The notes beneath the pieces are model-generated. The model did not search any database, was not told the origin of the DNA, and was given only the letters and a program-made list of their open reading frames with translations. From Solicoccozyma terricola (Eukaryota > Basidiomycota > Tremellomycetes > Filobasidiales > Piskurozymaceae), in NCBI GenBank assembly GCA_001600875.1, contig BCLD01000014.1:587475-651474 (forward strand): a stretch of 64,000 bases of DNA. The letters are read 5' to 3'. Of this stretch, positions 39,501-51,618 are shown piece after piece (the first letter of the stretch is position 1; the number at the start of each line of letters is the position of its first letter). A program made the position numbers and the translations under genes.

Positions 39501-41268
39501 GGATCAGTCGGTGAATCATATAACCAAAGAAGTACGCCTTGGACTTGTGCCCTCGCTTTTCGGTCGAGATGTGCGGTAGGGTCTCCTTTGTTAGGATATC
39601 CTCTGCGTGTCGAATACGCTTATCTTTGGCATTCTGACCGACGTTTCCACGACGCCCTATCTGATCGAGTGCACCCTGTTGTAACGCCACGATATCGTCA
39701 GCCAAAACCCAGATCCATAGTAGAAGGGGGGGGGGGCATTCCCCAACACGCACAGTTTGATCCTGAATGGCAAATGCCTCCTCAATTGAAGGCCTGACGA
39801 GCTCAGTCACGGCATCATCAGTAATATCGTAAGCGATGTGCTTCATGATATCCTCGTCTGATAGGATACCAAGACCTCGGAAGACGAGAACGACTGGAAT
39901 GTCTTGCCGGATATATGGGAGGGTCGCTCTCATCACGTTGAGAGTCTGACGGGGGGCGAAAAAAAAAATCATGATGTTTCAGACGATTTGTGCACTTTGT
40001 TTCACGTAGACACCCTGGCACCCACATTTTTCTCCGCACTTCCCAAGAACAGTTTGATGGTCATCTTGCTCATCTTCGTTGTACCTCCACTTTCCTTCAC
40101 CGACGTCACCTCTGCAACATGACTGATCGCACTCGGTTGAGCTTTTGAGAAGACATAGACAAAGTTGGCAGCCATGCGTTCTTGTGCGATGAGAACCTTT
40201 TCAGAACCGTTGATGATAAAGTATCCACCCTGTCCAAGGCGAATGACGAAGATCAGCACGTTGATAAGAAATCTTGGCCGTAGCCGGCTGCCGAGTTAAA
40301 ACACGCACCATATCCAATGGACACTCTCCTAGGTCGTATAAGGCCTCCTCGGGTAACGAATGGGTAACACAAAAGTTGGACTTGACCATGAGTGGCATCT
40401 AGCGCAGACAAACAGGATGTGAGTGAGAAAATAATTCTTCGTTGCGTTTGCATTGACTCACTCTTCCAACAGCTGCTTGTGGTAGATCTTCCGATGAATA
40501 GAGTGGATCATCTTCCCATATCAATTGTCCCTTCTCATCATATTCTCCCGAATTGACCATGACCCGCTTCTGAACAGCCATGTACAAAGGTGAATCGTAC
40601 CTGGTTGGCAGGAAGGTAAGGAGAGGACATTCAGCGTCATGGTAATGAAACTCCCAACGACCCGTCGAATTCTCACGTCGCATTCCTTAACCGCGCTTCT
40701 TGAGGCGTCACCGCTTCAGCATTGCCTTCGAATCCTTCTCGTCGATTTGTAGGACCGAGGTAGACTTGCTCGAATTTAATCTTGAACCGACGCTGTGAGT
40801 GAACAACGAGGGAGTCAGATGTGGGGGGTTGTGACAACCCACTAACTCCGTCCTTCGACCACCTACTGTTTGATCTAAACCGGCCCCTGAATGCTGAGCA
40901 ATCTGATCCAAAGTCATATCACCATGTTCCATCATGATCGCCTGCATCGTTGTTTCCATGAACTGGTTGTAACTTGACAATTGCTGATTGACCAATCCTT
41001 GATCAGAGAAGAATGATGAGATTACCGTCCATAAATCCTCAGAGGAGAGAATACCAGCTCCAGCGTCAAAATCGTATTCATCGTCGAGTTTTGGTTTAGT
41101 TTCCATTTGAAAATCACCATCGCCGTTGGGCTGGGAGCCGCCGTAAGCGGCTGAGCCGTATGAGTATCCATAATCTGGTAGTCAATTTGTAATGAAAAAA
41201 AAACTCGTTCATCAGCTATGGAAGCATATGACTTTTGCTGCTCCAACCCGCAACGAACCCTGATCCAT
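36508..41268 (-). CDS. RPB2: RNA polymerase II second-largest subunit
   Basis: Fourteen exons (41259-41268, 40867-41174, 40677-40792, 40462-40600, 40309-40398, 40014-40229, 39754-39945, 39358-39675, 38274-39293, 37088-38209, 36938-37029, 36786-36877, 36688-36716, 36508-36621) give about 1285 aa. Protrusion, lobe, fork, hybrid-binding and wall regions are all present: [76 protein letters not shown]. The C-terminal zinc site is Cys1206, Cys1209, Cys1224 and Cys1227, followed by [23 protein letters not shown] sequence. [19 protein letters not shown] marks Pol II rather than Pol I/III. The tail runs about 20 residues past the usual end. The first exon codes only MDQ plus one base. Intron 6 uses GTGTCT because the other GT shifts frame. 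Confidence 0.97.
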
Positions 41269-41721
41269 ATTTTGCCCAACACTACCGCCCCGTCCTTGCA
41301 CCGGAAAAAAGATTCTACGTTCGACGAATAGCTTGCTGGATATGGAGCGGGGGGAGTGCAGATCTGGACAAGCGAATGACCAGGTGTCTGTGCTTGGGAT
41401 ATACGGGATGGACTGATGATGTTGATTTGAGTGATATGTGGCGGTTCAAGGAGAGCTTTGGGCTTTGCTTTCAAGATGGATCGTGGTGAGGTGACCATCG
41501 TGGGAAATGGGGAGGAGAGGGGGGGGGGGGGGGGAAGGGGACCCGGGGGAGGAGAGGTTCGTACTCGATACATCACCCACTTCAACATATACACCGACAT
41601 CGAGCTATACAGAGTGACCACCACATCCTCCGCTCCCCTCGACTTCGTCACTCGGCGGCACTATTATCCAAACCGAAAGTATCATCCTCAAAAAACAAAC
41701 TCGGTGTATTAGTCTTTCAAG
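41269..41721. promoter_or_regulatory. divergent promoter, RPB2 and CWC25
   Basis: 453 bp between the two start codons of housekeeping genes facing away. It includes G12-14 at about 41520 and CT/GA-rich leader sequence. No factor site is claimed. Confidence 0.5.
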
Positions 41722-43857
41722 ATGGGTGGTGGCGATTTGAATATGTGAGTGTTTTTCCCCATCCCGAGACGACGACGTTGTTAAAGAAAAGTACCACTGA
41801 ACAATATGATTTTGTTTTCCCCCAACTCCCCGTGTTATAGGAAGAAATCGTGGCATCCGTTGCTGTTGTCTAATCAGCAACGGGTGTGGGAGGTCGAGAA
41901 GAAGGCTGTACGTTTCTTTTTTTTTTCTTTTTGGGTGTATTGCCTTGAGAATTGCCCCCCCATGACTGAATACCAAAAAACCACCCTTTGTTTTTCTCCT
42001 ACCTCCTCTCCTATTTCAACCCTCACCCTCACCCTCACCCTCCAACAAACAGCACGAAGAGAAGAAACGAATGGATCAACTTCGTAAAGAGCTCGAAGAA
42101 GAACGTCAACTCGCTGAATTACAACGATTACAAGAAGAATCAACAGGTAAAAAACGAACAGAGAGATTGGATTGGATGTATGCTACTCCAAGTACTGGAG
42201 ATGGTGGTGCTCTTGGTGGTGCGAGATTGGGAGAAAAGGATATGGAGGATTATTTGTTGGGAAAGAAAAGAGTTGATGAGGTTTTGAGACAAGGTGATGA
42301 GAATGTGAGTGTGTTGGAAAAAAGTTGCATTTGAAAGGGAGGGATGTGTTAGAGGGCGTCGTTGACTAACCCAACCCCCGTCGAATGTGATTTTTTCTTC
42401 TCCTCGTGAACCCCGGCCCCCCCCTCCCCCCCACCCCCAGATCGGCGCTTCTTCCAAAGACTTTATCGCCGTCCAAAACGCCAATACCGTCCAAGATCTA
42501 GCTGCTAAAATCCGTGAAGATCCACTTCTCGCCATCAAGCAACAAGAACAACAAGCTTTACAAGCAATGATGATGAATCCTACAATGAGGAGGAAATTGA
42601 AGGAGATGAAAGAGAGGAAGGAAGGGAAGGGAGGGGAGAGTAAAGATGAGAGGAAGGATAGGAAAAGAAGGGAGAAGGAGGTGAGTGAGGGGGCGTTTTT
42701 TTCGTCCGTCCGTCCGGTCGTCGTATGCGGTGATTAGAGGGAGGAACTTGGGGACTGATCTTTGAACTATGTCTCTCTCTCTCTCTCTTTCGCGGCGTTT
42801 CGCTTCGTTTCGTTTCGTTTCGTTTTTTTTTCCATATTCATTATAGGACCGCAAACTCGCGAAAAAGGAATCCAAACAACGACATCATCAATCTTCTCAT
42901 CATCATTCCCAATCATACCATTCTGATTCCGATAACTTGATCCCAGACCAGGACGTTCAAGATCGACAACAACAACAACGACGAGGACGAGGACGACGAG
43001 ATGATGAAGATGAATATCATTCTGGGTATTTGAATGGGACTTCCACTTCCAGAAGGTATGAAGGTGTTGAAAGGATGAGATCGAGGTCTCCAGATAGGAT
43101 TCCGAGGAGATACAGTGGAGATAGGTCACGGTCGCCTGATATGGGGGAACGAAGACGATATGGGGAAAGAACATCGAGGAGAGATGATGAAAGAATATCG
43201 AGAAGAGATGAGGAGAGATCATCATGGAGGAGAGATGAGGGAAGAATATCGAGAGGGGATGAGGAAAGATCATCGAGGAGTGATGGAAGAGATCGAACGA
43301 GGTCATCTTGGGAATATTCACAATCGAGAAAAGAATCATCTCCTTACCGTTCCCATTCGACACAAAGACGTATGGATGGAGGTCCGACGACGACGACGAC
43401 GATGAAACGATCGAACGTTGATGGAGATGGAGATGGAGATTCAAATGGTGGTGTTACGAGAATACCTGAATTGAAAAAGGTAAATCGACCAACTGCTTCG
43501 GAGATGATGGATCGACCAACGCCTCCTCCTTCGACGTCGAAGATCAATAATCCATCATCGACCGATGAATCAACACGATCAACTCGACTCGCTCAAATGG
43601 CAAATGACGCAATCAACTTATCCACCACTCGACTTTCCATTCTCACTCAACGTCAAAAAGAAGAAGAAGCTCAATTAGCTATTGAAGAAAAAGCGAGATT
43701 GAGATTGGGGAAAACGGATGTTAAAGGATCTTATGTTCGAGAACAGGAGAGAATTGCGTTTGGTGGTGGTGGTGCGGGGGGTGGTGATGGTGGTGGAGGG
43801 ATGGGATTGGCGGATGTTTTGGCGAGGAGAGGTGGGAGGGGACTTGAGAAGGAATAG
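41722..43857 (+). CDS. CWC25: pre-mRNA-splicing factor CWC25
   Basis: Five exons (41722-41744, 41841-41907, 42053-42304, 42441-42680, 42847-43857) give 530 aa. The N-terminus [16 protein letters not shown] and the following coiled coil ([20 protein letters not shown]), then LDWMYATP, define the CIR/CWC25 family. Cwc25 joins the spliceosome for the first catalytic step near the branch site. [12 protein letters not shown] and a conserved IGASSKDF block follow. The second half is an Arg/Asp/Glu/Ser-rich tail with repeated [20 protein letters not shown] units, suited to RNA or spliceosome contacts, and carries a (DG)n stretch. The introns are short and pyrimidine-rich. Confidence 0.92.
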
Positions 43858-44598
43858 GAGGCGGACGCGGGGCGGGGGGGTTGGTTGTTGTATGCTGTTT
43901 ATGCTGTGCAGTGTGATGACGATATTTTATTATGAAATTGGGATGGGAACCACGTGAGCCGGGAGGGGGGAGGGGTTTAGACAATGATCATCCGAGTGTG
44001 AATCCCATTCAAATTTGGAACAGCGGGGGGGTCTTGGCGTACCCGACGTTGTTGTGTTCAGGAGAGGGATGGTATGGTATAGTGTGGTATAGTAATCGAT
44101 ATCAACGAACAGCATCAAGCATCAAGGGGAAGAGAAACATAACAACGGAGGGACCTACACACATTTTCATTACGGGTCACCACACACAGTTGATCGTGGA
44201 TCGTCGAACGTGAGTCCAGTTGGGGGGTCATTCGAACAAAGGGGGCGGAGGGGGCGGAGGGGGGGGGGGGTGCTTGCTTGCCTGCTTGGCTACCTGCTTG
44301 GCTACCCCCTCCTTCCTCCCCCCGCCCTCCTCCCTCCCCTCCCCTACCTTCCGGGAGTGCGACGGCATTAAGGGGAAGCTACGAGTTGACCCGGGGAGGG
44401 AGGGATCGATTGCCCCCCTGCACGCGTTGGAAAGGGAAAGGAGGGACACAGCATTTACTGAATAGGGAATAGGGCAAATAGGGAAATAGTTCATATACCT
44501 GACACCACACCAACAACCCACCTCCAACCACCTCCAACAGGTATTCAAAGTACCATATCGCAACCACCCACCCCCCACCCCCCATCCCCTCCCCACGC
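43858..44598. other. intergenic upstream of GMC oxidoreductase gene
   Basis: G- and C-rich blocks (for example GGGGGCGGAG-type units at 44240-44270) and CCACC-type units. Open frames here are low complexity and not supported. Confidence 0.5.
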
Positions 44599-47452
44599 AT
44601 GTCCCCTCTATCATCTCTCCTCATCGGAGTCACACTCTTCAATTCATTCATCCAATCCACAAACGCATTACAGATCCCACCACCCGCGTCCGCGTCTGAT
44701 ACCTACGATGAGAATTCAATCAAGGATTCAGCAGAAGGGTATTGGGAAATGGCAAGAAGAGGAGTGGTAGATCCTTCAGCTGTTGAAACGAATTATGGTG
44801 AGTCTTTTTTTCGTTCGTCGTCGCGCGGTGGCGTTGGCTGTGGCGTGTTGATTCTTACCCACCCCTTTCATCCTTGCTTCACCACAACCCCCCCCCNNNN
44901 NNNNNNNNNNNNNNNNNNNNNNNNNNNNNNNNNNNNNNNNNNNNNNNNNNNNNNNNNNNNNNNNNNNNNNNNNNNNNNNNNNNNNNNNNNNNNNNNNNNN
45001 NNNNNNNNNNNNNNNNNNNNNNNNNNNNNNNNNNNNNNNNNNNNNNNNNNNNNNNNNNNNNNNNNNNNNNNNNNNNNNNNNNNNNNNNNNNNNNNNNNNN
45101 NNNNNNNNNNNNNNNNNNNNNNNNNNNNNNNNNNNNNNNNNCCCCCCCACGCCCCAGCTTCGAATCGATGAAAAAATCCGAAACTTTCACTCCACCTCCA
45201 GCTGATATCGCCACTCAAGCTGGAATCCAATACATTGCTGAGAATCACGGATACGACGGTCCACTTTCTTATTCATACCCCGGTTACATTCTACCAATTG
45301 TTGGAGAATGGACTTCAGTTCTTGAAGGTATTGGAATAGTTACTTCACCAGATCCAAATGGTGGACAAGGTTGGGGTGGTTTCATCGCTACTTCTTCAAT
45401 TAATCCAACCAATTGGACTCGTTCATATTCAAGATCAGCATACATTGATAATTTACCACCAAGATCAAATTTAGCAATCTTACCAAACGCTCGTGTACTC
45501 AAGATTGAAACAAAAACAAATTTGAATGGTTCGGTGATTGCAACTGGTGTTACTTATTCTACATCACCTACTGGTCCTTCAATCACTATAAAGGCAAATA
45601 AAGAAGTAATACTCACAGCAGGTGCAGTTGGTTCACCTCAATTACTTATGCTTAGTGGGATTGGAAATAAAAAGGAATTGGAACAAGTTAATATCACTAG
45701 TGTGGTGGATTTACCAGGTGTTGGACAGCATGTTCAAGATCATTTGTGAGTGGGGGCGCCCGGGGGGGGGGGGGGCGTATGGAGATGAGACCGAATGACT
45801 AATGTACATCTCTTTCATTCGGAACGAATAGATCTGCTCAAGTCATTTTCAAAACTACGGCTGCAACAGCCGCTTCAGAGTTGACAAACGCCACATTGAC
45901 CAACGGCGTGAGTGTTTTGCTTTGTCTGTTTTTTTTTTTGTCTTTTTGGTATAGGAACGGCGTGAAATTTGCTACCACCAGCCGAGCTGACCTACTTGAA
46001 TTCATTCTCTCTCTTCTCCTCCTTTCTCTCTCAAAGTCCGAGACGTTCCTATCGTTTGTCAACTCTGCAATCGCTTATGCCAACATCACGTACGTACATT
46101 CCCCCCGCCTACTTTGCCTGTTTTCCGTTCGTTCCAACTCATACAACGACTAATTATTGTTATTGGGGATTTTTTTCCCGCAGCGACCTCTTTGGCGATT
46201 ACGATGTTACCTTCCAATCTGACGTCGCTGCAAATCTTACTTGGGCACAACAGAATATCATTCCATCCACAGATCCAACGGTCTTGGCGGGTTATGCAGC
46301 GACATACACCGTCGGAACGGATATTGTCCTTAAGAGTAAAGTCGGACAGGTTGAATTGTTATTGGGTTTGACGGGTACTGCACTTGGAGGTCAGGATTCG
46401 ATCGCTATTCAAGCTGGTGAGTGGGGAATGTGTTATACATGTGTTTGAGAAAACCCTTAGACTGATTGACAAAACGTTCCTTCCCCTCCCCCCCTCCTCC
46501 CCCCCCTCCTCCCTTCCAGCACTTCAACATCCATTCTCGCGTGGTCGTCTCTGGTTGACCTCGGCTTCAGCATGGGAATACCCACTCATCGATCCAAACT
46601 ACCTTTCTCATCCTGCCGACGTTTTAATGTTACGTGAAGGTCTTAAATTGGCAAGAAAACTAGGCGAAACCGAACCTTTGTCAAAGTTTATCACAAGCGA
46701 GGTATCACCAGGAGATGTGATTAGCACTGATGCGGAATGGGACGCTTGGTGAGGGGTTTACGGGAATGACGTGAGAAAGAAATGTGCGCTGACGGGTTTC
46801 TTTTTTCGTCGTTTGCAGGATTCCAACAGTAGCCGTGACCGAATATCACCCATCTTGTACTTGCTCGATGATGCCTCTGGAACTAGGAGGTGTGATCGGT
46901 CCTGATCTAAGGGTTCATGGTGTCACCAACCTTCGAGTTGCGGACTCGAGTATTTACCCGATCCAATTCGCTGCTCATTTAATGGTGAGCCCCCCCCCCC
47001 CCCCCCCCCCAGCACAGGTCGACCTGGACCATACGACTCAGACTCAGACTCAGACTACCTCCCCCGGTCCCCCCCCCCCCCCGTCCCCCCGGAAAAGTGT
47101 TTTCCAAGGCGGATTTTATCCTTTATTCTCTCCCGCTAAACAACGATCGTTTGATCTGCTCTTCTCGTAGGCGCCAACATACGGTCTCGCTGAACGAGCG
47201 TCCGACATGATCAAAGCGGACTGGGGAGGTCGAGCAGTAGGACACAACACAACCACGCCAGCCAACACCACTACTCCAATCTCCAACTCGTCTCCTAGCG
47301 CATCCAAGTCGTCTCCTGCCGGTCAGGCTTCGTCGTCGAGCGCTAGCACTAACACTAAATCGGCAGCGGGTGCGAGGGTAGGGAGTGGGTGGATGACGAT
47401 GATTGCTGGTGTTGTGGGAGGAGTTGTTGTTGCCGGGTTGACCTTGGCATAG
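44599..47452 (+). CDS. GMC-family FAD oxidoreductase, GPI-type, split by gap
   Basis: Visible exons: 44599-44797, then after the gap 45158-45745, 45832-45907, 46037-46089, 46184-46416, 46520-46748, 46819-46984, 47171-47452 (about 608 codons seen). A signal peptide is at the start. After the gap the glucose-methanol-choline oxidoreductase pattern is clear: MKKSETFTPP, EVILTAGAVGSPQLLMLSGI, LPGVGQHVQDHL, RGRLWLTSASAWEYPLIDPN, the active-site His in EYHPSCTCSMMPLELGGVI, and LRVHGVTNLRVADSSIYP. The FAD GxGxxG motif and substrate entry (about 90-110 residues) are not seen and must lie in the gap, which is probably longer than its 245 N. A Ser/Thr linker and a hydrophobic end (MIAGVVGGVVVAGLTLA) suggest a wall or membrane anchor. 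Substrate (sugar, alcohol or aryl alcohol) is unknown. Confidence 0.85.
44897..45141. other. assembly gap (245 N)
   Basis: Run of N with C homopolymer on both sides, inside the GMC gene. It likely replaced an unresolved poly-C intron plus an exon. Confidence 0.99.
45762..45775. repeat. G14 tract in GMC intron
   Basis: 14 G on the sense strand of the GMC gene intron 45746-45831; the only long G (rather than C) sense-strand intronic run noticed. Confidence 0.9.
46990..47010. repeat. C21 tract in GMC last intron
   Basis: 21 C close to the donor of intron 46985-47170, followed by an (AGACTC)n run and a second C-rich block near 47070. Confidence 0.95.
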
Positions 47453-47758
47453 GTGCGACGAAGGATTTTTTTTGGACGATGGGATCTCACCTCACGGCTA
47501 TTGCATGCTACGAAACGCATATACGCATCTTCTCTCTATTAGTTATTTCTTGATGACCGACCGCGTGATGAAATTATTTATCTAGGCGTAACTGCATAAC
47601 TCACGATGCTGAGCCCCGCATCGACGCGGCGCAACCAGTCCAGTCCAGATCTACGATGCCGAACGGGGTATCGCCGTCCCTCGAGCACACATCGAGCACG
47701 CACACCAACCTAGGTCATCACCTCACCCCCCCAACCCCACCCCCCTTCCCTGGCCACC
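47453..47758. other. intergenic, GMC gene to Zn2Cys6 gene
   Basis: 306 bp. 3' flank of the GMC gene and promoter of the transcription factor; nothing else seen. Confidence 0.5.
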
Positions 47759-50700
47759 ATGTCGTCCAGGGAGTCCTCCGTTTCTCCAGAGATCGCGAGC
47801 AACATCCATTCCGCCGTTCATCATCAGCATAACGCATCCCGTCAGCCAGATCAGCCCTTTCATCAACAACAACAACAGGGGCAGAAGCCGAATGGCAAGA
47901 AGACTCCAGGGTCGTCGTCGAGCGCAGGCGGAAATACCACGAAGCCAGCTGTTCCGAAGCAATTTCAGAGTGGGTACAGTGTTATACATCATTCTCGCTC
48001 ATCTCGCTCATGTCCACTACTCTGGTTTGTCGTTGCGAGCAGGTTGTGGTGAGTACGATATCAGGCACCGTCCTCTGTTTTCGTTTTGGGGGTTTTTTTT
48101 TTCGTTTTTTTCAACATCCTGCTGATCTAGCGTTCTACACCATGTCTCTTGCAGATCCATGTCGGCACCGCAAGTAAGAAATTCTTCACACTGGTTTCGC
48201 CCCGTTCCACAACTCTTACCGCTCAACCTCTCCTCACTCACAGGATTCGCTGCGTCTTCCGCTCCATTCAAACCAGACAACAGGAATGGGATTCTGCTCA
48301 TCCATCCTCACAAGACACTTCCGAAAAGGATAAAGTCATAGCACCCGTTTTTCTCCCTCTAGAAGGAGAGAAATGTATCAGGTGTAATGAGATGGACCTG
48401 GTTTGTAGCTTTCAGTATCGAGTCAAGAAGAGAGGACCGCCGTGAGTCTGTTTCATGGGTTAGATGCCATCCAGAGAGCTGATTTTTCTTTTTGGTGTTT
48501 TGAATCCAGGAAAGGGTCGATAAGGAAGTAAGTTCAGACAGAGAAAGAGAGTGACCACTGGGATAACTGATCAAGAAGCTCTTTCCCCAGGTCAAAGACA
48601 ATGAAGACAGAGCATATCACACCTGATGATCATGATGAAGGTAGTATCAACGGAAATGCAACCGCAGGACCCTCCTCTTCACCTCAATTCCGTTCCCCGA
48701 CATCTCAACCTCCTACTCCCATGTTCTCGATACCTCCCTCGAACACCACACACAACGACGCTGGAAATTTCACATCTTCCTATCCCAATCGACATTTCCA
48801 TGACTTTTCATTAGTTCCATCACCAGGTCGTGTTCGACAAACGCCTTTCGACTTGAATCTATCAACACCTGCATATCAAGCGCCATCCGATATGGAAGAT
48901 CATTCATACGCCATAGGTCATACCGATTTCGGACAATCACCATACGGACTAGGAGCACTTTATGAGGCTCCTATGACGGGGGATTCTGGAGATGGTATCG
49001 GTGGTGGTGGTGTTGGAGATTCAGCGGTCTCGAAACATTATTCTCTTCCTAGTTTGGGTCCAGAGTATACTGGACCAGGAAGTACGCCGTCTACGTCTGC
49101 AATGGACCACGAGAGAGGTCGAGGTGAGAGTTCGTCTGTTCATTTGCACTATTAACTATTGAATCTAATGAAACATTTGACGGGTGCAGCGCGATCAAGT
49201 TTACCTCCTAAACCGTTTTGGTTGATCAACAAGGCGAGTAATGCCCCAACGACTCCTGAGATGTCGTGGCCCAAGGGAAAGGGTAAAGAGCGCCTGGATC
49301 TTGAGGAACTTTTACCTCGGCATTCTGCATTGCTCGTCAATGAATTGTTCTTCGACTATGTACGTCCACCGTTTTTGTCTCTCTTTTTCTTTCCACAGGG
49401 AAAAAACTTAACTTGCTGCACGAACAGCTCTGGCATCTCCTCCCTTGTCTTCACATCCCTACATACCGCGCCGATTTCTCCTCTGGACGTGACAGGCTTG
49501 ATCCAGAGTTTTTGGCTCTCGTTCTGTCCATACAAGCAACCGTCTTCATGGCTGTTCCCAGGAAATGGCTACCTCCCGGCTTGACGAATGGGTTGAGGCA
49601 ATTGACGGAGAGATGCATATGTAAGAGTAGAGCGCTCCTAGATCAATTTGGAGAAGTGAGTAGCAGACTGTAACGAGATTGTTCTCGGGCGTTGATCGCA
49701 TTGCGTTAACACTCTGTACAGATCACCGTGAACGCAAGTGAGTAGATCGCGCTTGGAGCCTTCTTTTGCGTCTCATAACTCCTACCCTACCTCTTTTCGA
49801 ACATATACAGCCATCTGTCATTATCTGTAAGCTCAGTGGCGGATCTGACCCTGGCCTTATATTCAGAGATTGAACTCTGCTGCTTCTCGCGACAGGAACG
49901 TGCAAGTCCTCTTCAATCTTGGCAATTACCCCGTGACAACGAATCAAGAACACGGTGCCATCTTCATGTACATCAACCACTTACGTTTATTTGACCCTGC
50001 TGTGAGTAGGATGTTGACTATCGAACAAAAGTCGAAACCGCTTCGGAATTGACGATCAGCCGTTGTTAACTGGCATCTAGAGCTATTTACATTTAGGTTA
50101 GCGGGATTATGAAATGCAGGCAGCCAAAGAACTAACATGTCATACCTTTAGATCCAGTGGAGACCGAACTACGAAGAAGGCTTTACTGGGTGAGTAGCAC
50201 TGTGTTTCATGGTCGGAAGTAACCGCGGCGTTCTTAATTTCAATTGTCATTCGCAGCTTGTATTTGGGGCTGATAAGTCGATGGCTACTCTAGTAATTGC
50301 TTTCCTTCTCGGTAATGTTTCGGTAATGTTGCTTCAAAAGCTTATCCTTCACTTCCTCTCGAATAGTCGGATCAACCAATGATGTGTCGGTCATCGGAAT
50401 ATGGGGTGAGGACAGTGAAGAGAAAGCCGCGTGTCCACAAGTTGATTGAACGGAAATCTTGTCAGATGATCGACTTCCCTTCTGCCGTGGAAGACGAACG
50501 CATTTTCAAGGATGGTTACGTCCCACAACCACCAGATGTCGTGCCCCCTATCACAGGTTTCATACACATATCGCGATTGTTTGCGTGAGTGGGATATGTG
50601 ACCAGAGCCTAGTTTACCGTTGATTGACCCCTTCTCTTTTCCGACTACAGCATACAAGAGGAAGTCCTCACGCTTTACCGAACTAGTCGTAACCACCTCG

Positions 50701-51509
50701 ATTACCAAGACATCGACGTGACTTTGCAACACCTTAGCATCCTCTTGGACAGAAACCAGAGCGAGATGGAAGGTTGCGTGGCTCCATTACGCTTGAAGCC
50801 TTCTCGAAGGGCTGAAGAGTGAGTGTCGTAGCCAATTCCAATTTGGTTCCTTGCCACTCAATAACCCTTCACTGTCTCAGCGCTGTGCCGGACATTGATC
50901 GCCTGCGCGACTTCTTCGATACTCGCGCTGTACGAGGCAATGCTTTCCTTGTAGCTCAGGGGAATATCTACGTCACTCAGCAATGGATTCGATACCTCAT
51001 CCTTCAATGTCGAAGTTCCCTGCTCGAGAAGTCTGGCATGGCATATCGGTTTGTCGATGATCCAAGGCTTCAAAATGAGACGTTACATGCGATAAGTAGC
51101 GACCTGTTGATGGTACTACGGAGTATTCCAATCGAATGTGTCAGTCATGACTCGAGCGAAGCAACGCGATTGTGCCTCTGATGCTTATCCCTCCTCTGCT
51201 CAGATCGCGGCAAATGGGTTGGCTTTGGTATCGAAGAGTATGTTTGAGTATGTTGGGTGGTAGTGGTCGACGCTGATATGACTACATTACGCTTCAGTCC
51301 GCTACATCGCCGGAGGACTCTTACATGAGCCAGCAGCCAGTCCAATCGGTTCCGGGGCCGTATCGCGGCAGGCGTGAGTCTCCATGACAGCCAATTCGGG
51401 TGTCAAGGACGTATTTCTGACTGCTGGGAGGTGTTACTACAGGCAAGCGCTTCTGCTAGATTTCCTGGTCTTGATGTCCGAGATTGAGAAGAGCTATCAG
51501 CTGGAGTGA
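47759..51509 (+). CDS. Zn2Cys6 transcription factor
   Basis: Twenty-one exons give 799 aa: 47759-47969, 48043-48048, 48155-48173, 48244-48441, 48510-48527, 48591-49123, 49190-49359, 49428-49655, 49722-49737, 49811-49826, 49869-50001, 50081-50096, 50152-50189, 50257-50292, 50367-50405, 50466-50584, 50651-50818, 50881-51139, 51204-51237, 51298-51373, 51443-51509. The binuclear cluster is Cys72, 75, 82, 123, 126, 133 (CDPCRHRKIRC ... KCIRCNEMDLVC), with a loop of 40 residues between the third and fourth Cys, far more than the usual 5-12. A basic linker (YRVKKRGPP) follows. The fungal-specific regulatory domain spans about 260-760 (LWHLLPCLHIPTYRADF, DPVETELRRRLYWLVFGADK, LSDQP). Exon 2 is 6 nt, splitting the first cluster Cys codons. 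Target genes are unknown. Confidence 0.9.
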
Positions 51510-51618
51510 AGAAACGTGGAAGGGGGAGCTGGATTGGAGTAATGATGGATGAATGACATGATGCGGGACGATGCCGATTCATTCATCATAATCGAACGAG
51601 AGCCTACAAATACAGCTG
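51510..51618. other. convergent 3' spacer
   Basis: 109 bp between the stop codons of the transcription factor and the ZNF830-like gene; their 3' UTRs must overlap or be very short. Confidence 0.6.

Noticed and set aside
42767..43444. 225-codon minus-strand frame opposite CWC25
   Set aside because: Shadow of the Arg/Ser/Asp-rich coding exon; His/Ser-rich and without introns or domain.
44776..45250. Open frames across the N run
   Set aside because: They consist mainly of unknown residues from the assembly gap.
50406..50465. Coding read-through of a 60 nt segment in the Zn2Cys6 gene
   Set aside because: It is open and a multiple of three, but GTGAGG...GTCAG fits an intron and the spliced join matches the family better; retention as a variant stays possible.
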